Source: Cohnella rhizoplanae
Lineage (GTDB): Bacteria; Bacillota; Bacilli; Paenibacillales; Paenibacillaceae
Reading direction: 5' to 3'
Assembly: GCF_948329515.1 (NCBI RefSeq)
Contig: NZ_CAOJCN010000019.1
Coordinates: 1 to 64,000 of the forward strand
DNA length: 64,000 bases
The notes below the pieces were generated by a model. It searched no databases and was not told the DNA's origin. It saw only the letters and a program-made list of their open reading frames with translations. A program made the position numbers and the translations under genes. Positions 43,406-52,007 of the stretch are shown piece after piece. The stretch's first letter is position 1. Every line of letters starts with the position of its first letter.

Positions 43406-43740
43406 GATAATGCCCTAATGCGCTTATCTGCACGCCTCCGCCGCCCCTCACGTCCGAGATAATGCCCTAATGCGCTTATCGCCGCATCTCCGTTAGCCCT
43501 CGCCTACGAGATAGTGCCCTAATGCGCTTATCGGCACGCTTCCGCTACCCCTCTCATCCGAGATAATGCCCTAATGCGCTTATCGCCGCATCTCCGCTAG
43601 CCCTCGCTTACGAGATAGTGCCCTAATGCGCTTATCAGCACGCCTCCGCTGCCCCTCACGTCTGAGTTAGTGCCCTAATGCGCTTATCGGCACGCCTCCG
43701 CCGCCCCTCTCGTCCGAGATAATGCCCTAATGCGCTTATC
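43406..43740. repeat. Seven-copy tandem array with an exact 52-bp period
   Basis: A 23-bp core (GATAATGCCC...GCGCTTATC, 5-bp inverted ends) begins at 43406, 43458, 43510, 43562, 43614, 43666 and 43718, always 52 bp apart. Copies 1, 2, 4 and 7 are identical; copies 3 and 5 have GATAGTG, copy 6 GTTAGTG. The 29-bp inter-core segments fall into two types that alternate (type A after copies 1, 3, 5, 6; type B after 2 and 4), implying amplification of a dimer. It lies in the gap between yabM and the GH36 gene, where no gene is seen (43256-43774). Confidence 0.85.
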
Positions 43741-43774
43741 CCCTCGCGTCGCTCGACTGAGACGACCGCATAGC

Positions 43775-43817
43775 AAAAAAGGCGCCGCTCCGTCCGCCTC
43801 GCGGGCAGCGCGACACC
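43775..43817 (-). terminator. Probable terminator of the GH36 gene
   Basis: GGTGTCGC and GCGGCGCC (minus strand) pair with two G-U pairs around an inner CCGC/GCGG stem and are followed by TTTTTT. It lies about 50 nt past the stop codon. Confidence 0.6.
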
Positions 43818-43867
43818 TTATGCCAAGTATCTCCACGCACGCACCGGCGCCGCCGCTCGTATGCGCC

Positions 43868-46060
43868 CTACGCTCCGCCTTGCATTTTCCGCAAGACGAA
43901 TAGTCCCGACTGCTCCTCCGCGTAGTCCGCGAACAGCAGGCCCGCGTCCATCAGCTCCGCGCCGGTCGACCGCCGCGCGGGTCCGCCGTCCAAGTCCTCC
44001 AGCTCGTACGTCGCGTCCGCGTCCAACGCCCGCAGCACGATGCGCCGCCGCGGCTCGCCGCCGTCCAGCCGGAAAACAAACAGCAGATGCTCTCCGCCGT
44101 CCGCCAGCGCGTACTGGAACGCGGCCCAGCGCGAACCTCTCCCCTCGCGAAGCGGCTGCTCAGTCAGCCGGTACAGGTCGCCCTCCCGCACGAAGCGCCG
44201 GACGGTCGTCCGGTATAGCTCCGTATGCCGCGCCAGCCGCTCGCTCAATGGCTCGGGCAGGTCGGGCAGCCGCTGAGAGACGCCGAACGCCCCTAGCATG
44301 CCGATCCGCGTGTAATAGTCGAACTGCGCGAGCTTCAGCGCGGGACTGCGAGGGTCGAAGCGCTGACGCGGATGCTCGCAGATCCAATCGGAATAGCTCC
44401 AGTGCAGCGCCCGGTTGGCAGCGAGGAACGTGGATACGCCCCAGAAGATCTGCAAGCTGTGCTCGGGCCAGTCGGGATCGCTGAGAAAGGAAGCGTGCGT
44501 ATGGCGCGCCATGCCCAGATCGAGCCGAAGGCCGCCGGAGGAGCAATTCTCGAGCAGCACGTCGGGGTGGGCCTGCCGCAGCCGCTCCAACACGTCGTAT
44601 AGTCCGCGTATATGCTCGTAAAGTCCGTCCCCCGCGCCGTGTCCGTGATCGCAGCGGTCGCAGCCGGCCTTGGGGTCCACGTTGAAGTCAAGCTTGATCC
44701 AATCGCAGCGATAGTCCCGAATGAGCCGATCCAGCTCTGCGTACGCCCATTCCCGCGCCTCCGGATTGCCCAGGCACACGTAGCCGAGCGGCTCGCCATC
44801 GCGGACCGCTGGGAACGACGGACGGCTCTTGGCCAGCGACGCATGCGGACCCAGTCCTTCGATCTCGCACCATAGGCCGAAGCGCATGCCGAGCCCCCGC
44901 ACGTACGCCGATATCTCCCCGATTCCGTCCGGGAAGCGATCGGCGTTCACTCGGTCCCAGTCGCCGCGGATGTCGTGCCAATTCAGGCTTCCCTCGGCGT
45001 CGCCGAACCAGCCCGCGTCCAGCGTGCAAGCCTCGAAGCCGAGCTTAGCCGCCGCGGCCGCGTTGGCCTTGAACGTAGCCGCGTCGATCCGCTGGTCCTC
45101 GTAGCTGAACCAGTGGTTCCACTCGGCCGGCAGTCGGTCGGATACCGCGCTGCCCGGGTACCAATGCCGCCTGCCGACGCGCGCGAGCGGGACCGACACG
45201 GTGTGCAGATCTCCGCCGCTGCCCAAGGTTACCGCGACGCGCGGACTCTCCATCGACTCGCCAGGCGCCAGCTCCTTGGCGAACGCCCAGTCGTTGAGCC
45301 CGGCCGTGACCGCGACGCCGCCGTCCTCGCGGCGCTCGCAGTGCACCTTCCAGTTGCCGGACCACATCGGGCTGATATGGAGCAGCGCGCCGTCGTCCCG
45401 CGCGAGCGCGACCCAGGGATGCATGCCCTTGGACGAACGGCCCCACCGCGTCTCGGCCACGAAGGACTCGCCGAGCGGCGCCTCCTCGGGCTCGAACTCG
45501 GCGCCCCAGTCGCTGCGGTAGGACAGCACCCGCCACTCGCCCTCGGACAGCTCGAGCTGCAGCGGATCGATCCGCTCGACGAGGAGCGAGCCCTCGCCCG
45601 CGTTGCGAACCGTTACCCAGCGCTCGAAGACGGGCTCGTCCTCGTAGATCGTGGTGTGACTTTCGACCTCGAAGCGGAGTTTGTCGCAGCGCAGCCTGAC
45701 TATATAATGCCGAACCCCGGGCATCGGCGAAGATACGCCGGCTTCGAAGCGCTTAAGGCTAGCGGAACGGCCTCCGAACCGCACGCCTCCGCACTGCAGC
45801 GTAAAGTCGCTGCCGGATCGGCTGCCATGGCTGACCACACGCCGGCCGGAGAGACCGAGGCGACATAGACCCGCGCCCGCGCCGCTCGCCTGCATATACT
45901 GCAGGGTGCCCGCGGACCAGTCCATACCGCAAGCGGCCAAGATGTCCCTGCTTGGATTCGTCCCTCCCGGTCCTTCCCGCTCTTCCCGCTCTCCCGCCAC
46001 GCCAGACGCTCCAGACGATCGCTGCGTTTCCCATCCTTCGTCCCGTCGCTCGCCCGTCAT
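43868..46060 (-). CDS. GH36-family alpha-galactosidase
   Basis: Hydrolyses alpha-galactosyl (or related) ends of oligosaccharides. The 730-residue product has an N-terminal beta-sandwich, a central TIM barrel and a C-terminal beta domain. The retaining nucleophile is the Asp in WIKLDFN (D458) and the acid/base lies in SDPDWPEHS (D528 or D530); CSSGGLRLDLG between them is typical of clan GH-D. No signal peptide, so it acts inside the cell after uptake. The ATG at 46060 has GGAGG 7 nt upstream; twelve further codons upstream lack a site. A terminator separates it from the preceding glycosidase gene, so it may be expressed separately or by readthrough. Substrate is not certain. Confidence 0.9.
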   Translation of the reverse strand: MTGERRDEGWETQRSSGASGVAGEREEREGPGGTNPSRDILAACGMDWSAGTLQYMQASGAGAGLCRLGLSGRRVVSHGSRSGSDFTLQCGGVRFGGRSASLKRFEAGVSSPMPGVRHYIVRLRCDKLRFEVESHTTIYEDEPVFERWVTVRNAGEGSLLVERIDPLQLELSEGEWRVLSYRSDWGAEFEPEEAPLGESFVAETRWGRSSKGMHPWVALARDDGALLHISPMWSGNWKVHCERREDGGVAVTAGLNDWAFAKELAPGESMESPRVAVTLGSGGDLHTVSVPLARVGRRHWYPGSAVSDRLPAEWNHWFSYEDQRIDAATFKANAAAAAKLGFEACTLDAGWFGDAEGSLNWHDIRGDWDRVNADRFPDGIGEISAYVRGLGMRFGLWCEIEGLGPHASLAKSRPSFPAVRDGEPLGYVCLGNPEAREWAYAELDRLIRDYRCDWIKLDFNVDPKAGCDRCDHGHGAGDGLYEHIRGLYDVLERLRQAHPDVLLENCSSGGLRLDLGMARHTHASFLSDPDWPEHSLQIFWGVSTFLAANRALHWSYSDWICEHPRQRFDPRSPALKLAQFDYYTRIGMLGAFGVSQRLPDLPEPLSERLARHTELYRTTVRRFVREGDLYRLTEQPLREGRGSRWAAFQYALADGGEHLLFVFRLDGGEPRRRIVLRALDADATYELEDLDGGPARRSTGAELMDAGLLFADYAEEQSGLFVLRKMQGGA

Positions 46061-46143
46061 TCCCGCCCCTCCTGCCTGTAACCAGCCTGCTTGCATGTCG
46101 ATGACGCCTGACTCTCGTCGAGTCTGAGGAAACGATCGATTCG

Positions 46144-46175
46144 AAAAAAACCGCGGAAGCCTTGCGGCTTCACGC
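46144..46175 (-). terminator. Terminator between the two distal glycosidase genes
   Basis: CGCG-T-GAAGCC and GGCTTC-CGCG pair around GCAA, followed on the minus strand by GTTTTTTT. It lies 30 nt beyond the six-hairpin glycosidase stop, partitioning the sugar operon. Confidence 0.75.
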
Positions 46176-46204
46176 GTGCTTCTAAACGTGCCGCGCTTGC
46201 AGCC

Positions 46205-48559
46205 CTACCGCTCCACGCGCACCTCGAATGCGCCGCCCTCCGCGACGACGATGCGCGCCTCGCCGTCCGGTCCGTCTTCCCGGTCCGCCGCCGGGAGCCC
46301 GTTCACGAGAATGCGCGCGCCGGCGGCCCGCGGCAGATCCATGCGCACGGTCCATCCCGCTCCGGCCAGCTTTACTTTATATACATCCGCGGCTTCGCCG
46401 AGCGCGATCTCCAGATCGACGGCCGCGGCGCAGGCGTCGTGACCGATCGCGACCCGGCGGACCGCCGCCTGGCGCCATGCCGTCGGCAGCCGCGGCCGCA
46501 GCGTCAGCTCCTTGCGATGGGTCTTCGGCGCGATGCCGAACATGAACCGCACGATCGGCCAGTGAATGCCATAATTCGTCCAGGCCTGGACGAAGCAGCC
46601 GTAATCCGGCGACATCTCGCTGATCGAACCCGGCAGCCTGCGACCGAAGGTGGAGGCGATCAGCTTCACCAGGCGCAGCGCCTCGTCCATCCGGTCGTAG
46701 CGCGCTTCTGCCACCGCCTGCACGCCGGTCGAGATCGTCATCATCTGCGTCCGATACATGCCGGACAGATACGTGCCCGCGGGACCCGTGAATTCCTCCG
46801 TACCCATGCGCTCAAGCGCCCGGAGCGCCTGATCGCGCGGGGCGAGACCCGTTTCCATCGGCGTGTTGATGACCCAGTTCTTGAACAGCCACGGGCGCTC
46901 CAGATCCGGGGGCAGGTCCGCGATCTCCGCCTGCATCGCCCGCATCTCCTCCACCGCGCGATCCGCGCCCATGCCCGCCGCGCGCTCGATATACACCGGC
47001 ATCCGCTCGCGCACGGCCTCGACGCGCGCCATGGCGTCCGCGTACAAGCCCTCTTTATCCAGCCAGAGATCCGTGTTGATCTTGTCCGCCAGCCGACCCG
47101 CCGTCTCGCGCCAGCCTGCGGCGGCTTCCGCGTCGCCGAGCAGCTCCGCCATATCCGCGCCCGCGAGCAGCGCCGTCCACGTATAGACCGCCGTGTCGAT
47201 CAGCTCGACGTTCAGCCCCTCGATCTCCGTGATGCCGTAGCCCTCGGGCAGCAGATCCCCGTCGGGATCCATCTCGCCGAGCAGCCACGCGAGCCCCCGG
47301 CGCACGGTCGGATAAGCCCGCTTCAGGTAATCCCAATCGCCCGTCCAGTCGAAGATCTCCCGCACGCTCTGAATATAGTGCGGCGTCTCCTGCGTGTTGC
47401 CGGGATTGGCGACAAGGCCCCAGGTCGTCAGCTCGTGAATGATGCGGCCGTTGCCGTTGGTCCGCTCCGACGTCTCCCGGATGAGGTCGGACGTCTCCAT
47501 CGCCAGTCCTTGCCTGCCGACCGCGAGCAGCGCGGGCAGCGCGTAGCTGTTGTCGCAGCCGAACCACCACGGATACTCGGGAATGCCCGCCGTCAAGCCT
47601 CTGCCGACGCCCGGCACGTCCAGGACAAGCCACTCATTGTGGATCTTCACCCAGTCGAACACCCGGGCGAGCTCTTCGTCCGGAATGTCGAGCTCGGTGC
47701 GGGACAGCAGCGATTCATAGCGGAGGCGCTTAGCCCTTCGCATATCCGCGTGACCGTCGCGGATGCGGGCGTACGATTCCGCCGCCTCGGCTTCGGACAG
47801 CACCGAGCCGGCGATGTAGAATCTTAGCTCGGCTGTGCCATTGGCCGGCAGCGCGATCCGCATGCGCAGGCTGCCGTCGGCGCCGTTGCCCGCCGTAGGC
47901 GCGCGCGAAGGCGCAGACTGCCCGCCATCCACGTGCGGCTCGCAGCCCTCCGCGTCGCTGCCGAAGACGACGAACCAAGGATGCTCCCGGTCCCTCGCGA
48001 CGACCGCGCCGAGCGCGGCGTCCGCGCGGGCTTCGTCCGGCGCGTCCTCCATGCCGGCCTGCTCCGAGAACCATACCGGTCGCAGCTCCGTCCGGCCCAG
48101 GAAGACCGCCGTCAGCTCGCGGTCGCGGCCGCTCGTGTCCCGCAGACGGTACTCGACGACGAAGCCGGGATGCTCGTCCGGGCAGAACTGGCTGCGGACC
48201 GCCTCCAGCCCGAGCTGGGGCAGCGCGTAATCATGCTCGTTGAAGTACGCGAAGTTGCGGAACGCGTCAGCCTTCTCCAGCCAAGCGCCGTCCGAAGAAT
48301 CCGACGTCTCGGCCAGGTGCAGCCAGAAGCCGTCCATGAGCTTGATCGGGTGGGCCCACAGCCCGCCCATCTCGTCCGGAATGTGGTGGCCGAAGTCCGG
48401 AAATCCGCCGTCCTGGCCCCCGATCATCGAGCTGCGGCGTCCCGCGCAGACGAACAGATCCATGTCGTCCGTAACCTTCGTGTCCCGACCCGCCGTCAAG
48501 CCGGCTAGGCGGAGCGCGGCTTCCACCTGCGGTTGGTTTTCTTCCAAAATATGCTCCAT
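46205..48559 (-). CDS. Six-hairpin glycosidase family protein
   Basis: Intracellular glycoside hydrolase, 784 residues, with an N-terminal beta-rich part and an (alpha/alpha)6-barrel catalytic region (about 300-690) recognisable by YPWWFGCDNSYALPALL, NPGNTQETPHYIQSVREIFDW (partly), GSISEMSPDYGCFVQAWTNY and IHWPIVRFMFG. This architecture occurs in GH63/GH78/GH15-like and debranching-type enzymes; I cannot assign a GH family or substrate. AAGGAG lies 10 nt before the ATG. Belongs to the CUT1 sugar locus. Confidence 0.8.
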   Translation of the reverse strand: MEHILEENQPQVEAALRLAGLTAGRDTKVTDDMDLFVCAGRRSSMIGGQDGGFPDFGHHIPDEMGGLWAHPIKLMDGFWLHLAETSDSSDGAWLEKADAFRNFAYFNEHDYALPQLGLEAVRSQFCPDEHPGFVVEYRLRDTSGRDRELTAVFLGRTELRPVWFSEQAGMEDAPDEARADAALGAVVARDREHPWFVVFGSDAEGCEPHVDGGQSAPSRAPTAGNGADGSLRMRIALPANGTAELRFYIAGSVLSEAEAAESYARIRDGHADMRRAKRLRYESLLSRTELDIPDEELARVFDWVKIHNEWLVLDVPGVGRGLTAGIPEYPWWFGCDNSYALPALLAVGRQGLAMETSDLIRETSERTNGNGRIIHELTTWGLVANPGNTQETPHYIQSVREIFDWTGDWDYLKRAYPTVRRGLAWLLGEMDPDGDLLPEGYGITEIEGLNVELIDTAVYTWTALLAGADMAELLGDAEAAAGWRETAGRLADKINTDLWLDKEGLYADAMARVEAVRERMPVYIERAAGMGADRAVEEMRAMQAEIADLPPDLERPWLFKNWVINTPMETGLAPRDQALRALERMGTEEFTGPAGTYLSGMYRTQMMTISTGVQAVAEARYDRMDEALRLVKLIASTFGRRLPGSISEMSPDYGCFVQAWTNYGIHWPIVRFMFGIAPKTHRKELTLRPRLPTAWRQAAVRRVAIGHDACAAAVDLEIALGEAADVYKVKLAGAGWTVRMDLPRAAGARILVNGLPAADREDGPDGEARIVVAEGGAFEVRVER

Positions 48560-48718
48560 GAGCGATTCGCTCCTTCCGAGTTGTGCTTGTGCGTTGGGTG
48601 AAAAAGAAGCGTACGAAGGCGTCGTCGGCCCTCTGATGCGGCGATCGGGGTCATCCGAGCAAGGCCGGCAGGTTGGCGGAGGGCGATCGTCCGAATCTCG
48701 CGATGCCGCCTGCGCGCC

Positions 48719-51151
48719 CTACGCGCGGCCGGCGTCCTGCGCCCGCTCTGCGCCGCGGCCTCCCGGCCGAAGCGCAGACAGCAGCAGCACCAGCGCGTAG
48801 CAGACGCATGCCGCCGCGAGCGCCCAGCGGAGCCCGGCCGCGAGCGACAGCGCCGCGCCGAGCCAGGAGCCCCATACGCCCGCGATGCCGTTCACCGCGA
48901 ACAGCAAGGGCGAGCTGCCCCGCTGCCCGCGCTCGGCGGCCTCCATGCGGAGCGGCAGCGGGACGCCCATGAGCAGCCCCAGCGCGGCGGCGCATACCCC
49001 CAGCACGGCCAGCCTCGCGCCAAGCGCCAGCTCGAGCAGGCCGCCGCCCCACAGCGCTTCGGCCGCGGCCAGCAGCGCGATCAGCGCCGCGGCGCCGCCT
49101 GCGCCGACCGCCTCGGACAGCCTGCGCCGCCCGGCGAGCCGGCTGCCGAGACTGCCGCCGGCGAGCATGGCCAGCAGCACGACGGCGGTCGCGGCGGCGG
49201 GACTGCCGGCGTACTTCATCGCCTTCTGGATGAAGGCCGCCTGCAGGCACATATAGCCCACGCCTACGAGCACGCTGACGAGCAAGGGCTTGCCGCCAAG
49301 GCCGGCCCGGACACGCTGCGGCGCAGACGCGGACTTCGGCGGCGCGACCTCGCGCCACCATACCCACGCCGCGAACAGCGCCGTCAGTCCCGCGATGACG
49401 CCCAGCCAGGTCTTGAGCGAGCCCGGCATGCCGGGCGTCAGCTTGTAGAAAAACGGCCGGTCGTCGGTCGTCGGGTACACGCTGAATTCGCTGTCGCGCA
49501 CGAACGTGTCGAAGGATTGTTTGCCCTCGATCAGCGGTTGCAGGAACTGCTCGTTGGTATCGGGCAAGAACAGCGTCTGCAGACTGAGCGCCTGCGCCCC
49601 CGCACGCAGCGTGTCGAGCTGGGACGAGGCGAGCGGAGCGCGCTGGATGACGGTCAGCGTCAGACCCGGCCCGGCCGATTCGTCCGATGCCATGAGCAGG
49701 GCGGCGTGCTTGACCGCCGTGGCCGGCGTCGCGCCGGTCGCGTCCATCAAGGCCCCGAGCCCGGTGTAGAAGGCGCGGACGCCCTCGATGCCCTGGTGCG
49801 AGATGACGATGAGACGCCCGCCGCCGTTGAGGCGGTCCAGATACGCGCGGAACGCCTCCCGGGTGAACGCGTAGTTCTCCGTCAGCGCATGACCGCCCAC
49901 GCCGCCGACCTGCGAATACACGAGGTCGAGCGCGATCAGGTCGTATCGCTCGTCGCTGCGCTCCAGCACGGTGCGGCCGTCGCCGACGACCGCCGTCACG
50001 CCGGGACGGTCGAGCAGCCCGCCGTTGTAGGCGGCGTCCTCGCGCATGGCGCGCACGATCCCGTCGCTGAGCTCGACGGCGGTCACCTGCTTCGCGCCGG
50101 CGAGCAGCGCGTACAGGATGTCCCTGCCGCCGCCCGCGCCGACGATGGCGGTGTTGTCCGCCGGTCCCGCCGCGAACGGCAGAAACTCGATATCCTTGGC
50201 GAGGCCCGCAACCGAAGGCAGATTGCCGTCGAACTTGTACATGTAGCTCCCCGCGCCGCCGTCGATGAACACGGTCTTGCGCGCGGGATCGCTCCCCGAG
50301 ACGACGTCGGCCCGCGCGAACGCGTCCCAAGCCGTCCGCTCCAACGTCGCGCCGGGCTGGCGCAGCGCGTTCACGATCGTCTTGTCCGGCGCGGCGCCGC
50401 GCATGCCGGCGTAGTCGATCTGCCACCAGCCGGCGCCGGTAGCCAGACCGGCGACGACGGCTGCCACGGCGGCAAGCGACAGCAGCGGCGCGAACCGCAT
50501 CCATCCGTCGCGTCTCTCCGTGCCGGCCCGGGACGGCGCAGGCACGAGCAGCAGCGCGGCCGCCGCGAACGCGGGGATCGACAGCGCGAACATCGCCTGC
50601 AGCCCGCCCCAGCGCTGAATCAGCCCGTAGGCGGCCGCCACGCCAACCCCTGCGCCGAGCAGGTCGGCGGCATAGAGCGAGCGCGTGCGGACGCCGCTCG
50701 CCAGCGCGCGGCCCATGCACCAGCCGAACAGGACGAACGGCATGGCGCCGAGCAGCGCGTACAGCGCCAGCTGGTCGACATAGGGGAACCGCGCGAGGAA
50801 CAGGCTAAGCAAGGCGACGAACAGGCCGAGGCCGAGCGCGGCAAGGCCGGCGGACAGGCTGGAGGTCGCATCCCGGCTGCCCGGATCGGCAGAGGCGCCG
50901 GCCGAGCCGGACGTGCCGTCGGACGGCGCATCAGCCCCCCTGCCGGACGTGCCTGCCTGCCTGCGCGCCGCGTAACTGCCGGCCCCGATGCCGAAGACGG
51001 CCAGCGAGACGACGAGCGACACGTAGTGATACTGCAAGAGCACGCCGAATACGTTGGTCAGCGCCATCTCGAGTCCCAGCGCGGACGCCGACAGGCAGCC
51101 CAAGCCCAGCATCCAGCGGAGCGCGCCGCTTTTTCCACCCGCTACAGCCAT
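48719..51151 (-). CDS. Membrane protein with spermidine-synthase-like methyltransferase-fold domain
   Basis: The 810-residue product has about seven transmembrane helices (residues 10-270), a Rossmann-fold spermidine-synthase-like domain (about 290-540; AIVGAGGGRDILYALLAG, VTAVELSDGIVRAMRED, VVGDGRTVLERSDERYDLIALDL) and about seven more helices at the C-terminus. The polyamine-synthase motif with a catalytic aspartate pair is not evident (LDLVYSQ instead), so polyamine synthesis is doubtful. Such membrane-fused homologues are known in many bacteria without assigned function. It starts 7 nt after the MalG-like permease stop, so it is part of the sugar operon, which is unexpected. Confidence 0.8.
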   Translation of the reverse strand: MAVAGGKSGALRWMLGLGCLSASALGLEMALTNVFGVLLQYHYVSLVVSLAVFGIGAGSYAARRQAGTSGRGADAPSDGTSGSAGASADPGSRDATSSLSAGLAALGLGLFVALLSLFLARFPYVDQLALYALLGAMPFVLFGWCMGRALASGVRTRSLYAADLLGAGVGVAAAYGLIQRWGGLQAMFALSIPAFAAAALLLVPAPSRAGTERRDGWMRFAPLLSLAAVAAVVAGLATGAGWWQIDYAGMRGAAPDKTIVNALRQPGATLERTAWDAFARADVVSGSDPARKTVFIDGGAGSYMYKFDGNLPSVAGLAKDIEFLPFAAGPADNTAIVGAGGGRDILYALLAGAKQVTAVELSDGIVRAMREDAAYNGGLLDRPGVTAVVGDGRTVLERSDERYDLIALDLVYSQVGGVGGHALTENYAFTREAFRAYLDRLNGGGRLIVISHQGIEGVRAFYTGLGALMDATGATPATAVKHAALLMASDESAGPGLTLTVIQRAPLASSQLDTLRAGAQALSLQTLFLPDTNEQFLQPLIEGKQSFDTFVRDSEFSVYPTTDDRPFFYKLTPGMPGSLKTWLGVIAGLTALFAAWVWWREVAPPKSASAPQRVRAGLGGKPLLVSVLVGVGYMCLQAAFIQKAMKYAGSPAAATAVVLLAMLAGGSLGSRLAGRRRLSEAVGAGGAAALIALLAAAEALWGGGLLELALGARLAVLGVCAAALGLLMGVPLPLRMEAAERGQRGSSPLLFAVNGIAGVWGSWLGAALSLAAGLRWALAAACVCYALVLLLSALRPGGRGAERAQDAGRA

Positions 51152-51158
51152 CCGTCCG

Positions 51159-52001
51159 TCACCCCTTCATGCCGGTCAGCGTGATGCTCTCGACGAAGTA
51201 TTTTTGACCGATAAAATAAAACAGCAGCGAAGGCAGCATCGTCACCATGGAGGCGGCCATCAGATAGTTCCACTGCACGTTGTTCTGGCTCTTGAAGAAG
51301 TTGATGCCGAGCGTCAGCGTGTACAGCTCCGGCTTGCTGAGGTACAGGATCGGCTGCATGAAGTCCTTCCAGCTGTCGTTGAATTGGAAAATCGTGATCG
51401 TCACGATCGCCGGCACGGTCAGGGGAAGGATGACCCGCAGCAGGATGCCGAAGGTGGAGGCGCCGTCGATCTTGGCCGCTTCCTCGAGATCCGCAGGGAT
51501 CGACATGAAGAACTGCCTGAGCAGGAAGACGAAGTACGCTTTCCCGAAGAACAACGGCACGATCAGCGGATAGAAGGTGTTGATCCAGCCGAACTTGGTG
51601 AACATGTAGAACTTCGGAATCATCGTCACGGTGTCCGGCAGCATCATGGTCGCGAGCGTCAGAATGAACAGGAACGAGCGTCCCCGCGCCTTGAAGCGGG
51701 CGAAGCCGTACGAGACGATGATGCAGGACAGCACCGCGCCGATGATGGACAGGACGGTGATGATGATCGTGTTGTTGAACCATTGCCCGAAAGGCAGGCT
51801 CGTGAAGGCGGTCTTGTAGTTGATCCACTTGACCGGATCGGGAACCCACTTGGGCGGCCAGGTGAATACCTGGTACGACTCCTTGAGCGAGGTGGACAGC
51901 ATCCAGGCGAAGGGCACGAGCATGATGAGGGAGCCGATCGCCAGCAGGACGTAGATCAGCGAATTTTTAAACAGCAGTCTGCTGCGGTTCGTCGAGGTCA
52001 T
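51159..52001 (-). CDS. CUT1 ABC transporter permease (MalG-like)
   Basis: Second membrane subunit of an oligosaccharide importer. The 280-residue product has six transmembrane helices and the EAA loop EEAAKIDGASTFGILLRVILPL that docks the ATPase. It follows the MalF-like gene by 6 nt and precedes the spermidine-synthase-like gene by 7 nt. C-terminus ends YFVESITLTGMKG, usual for the family. The cognate ATPase is not in the window; a shared MsmX-type protein is the likely partner. Confidence 0.95.
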   Translation of the reverse strand: MTSTNRSRLLFKNSLIYVLLAIGSLIMLVPFAWMLSTSLKESYQVFTWPPKWVPDPVKWINYKTAFTSLPFGQWFNNTIIITVLSIIGAVLSCIIVSYGFARFKARGRSFLFILTLATMMLPDTVTMIPKFYMFTKFGWINTFYPLIVPLFFGKAYFVFLLRQFFMSIPADLEEAAKIDGASTFGILLRVILPLTVPAIVTITIFQFNDSWKDFMQPILYLSKPELYTLTLGINFFKSQNNVQWNYLMAASMVTMLPSLLFYFIGQKYFVESITLTGMKG

Positions 52002-52007
52002 GCGGGA

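Noticed and set aside
43406..43740. CRISPR array
   Set aside because: Core and spacing are regular, but the inter-core segments are repeats of two related types rather than unique spacers, and no cas genes are near.
48719..51151. True spermidine synthase
   Set aside because: The expected polyamine-binding aspartate motif is missing and the domain is embedded in 14 membrane helices, so only the fold is claimed.
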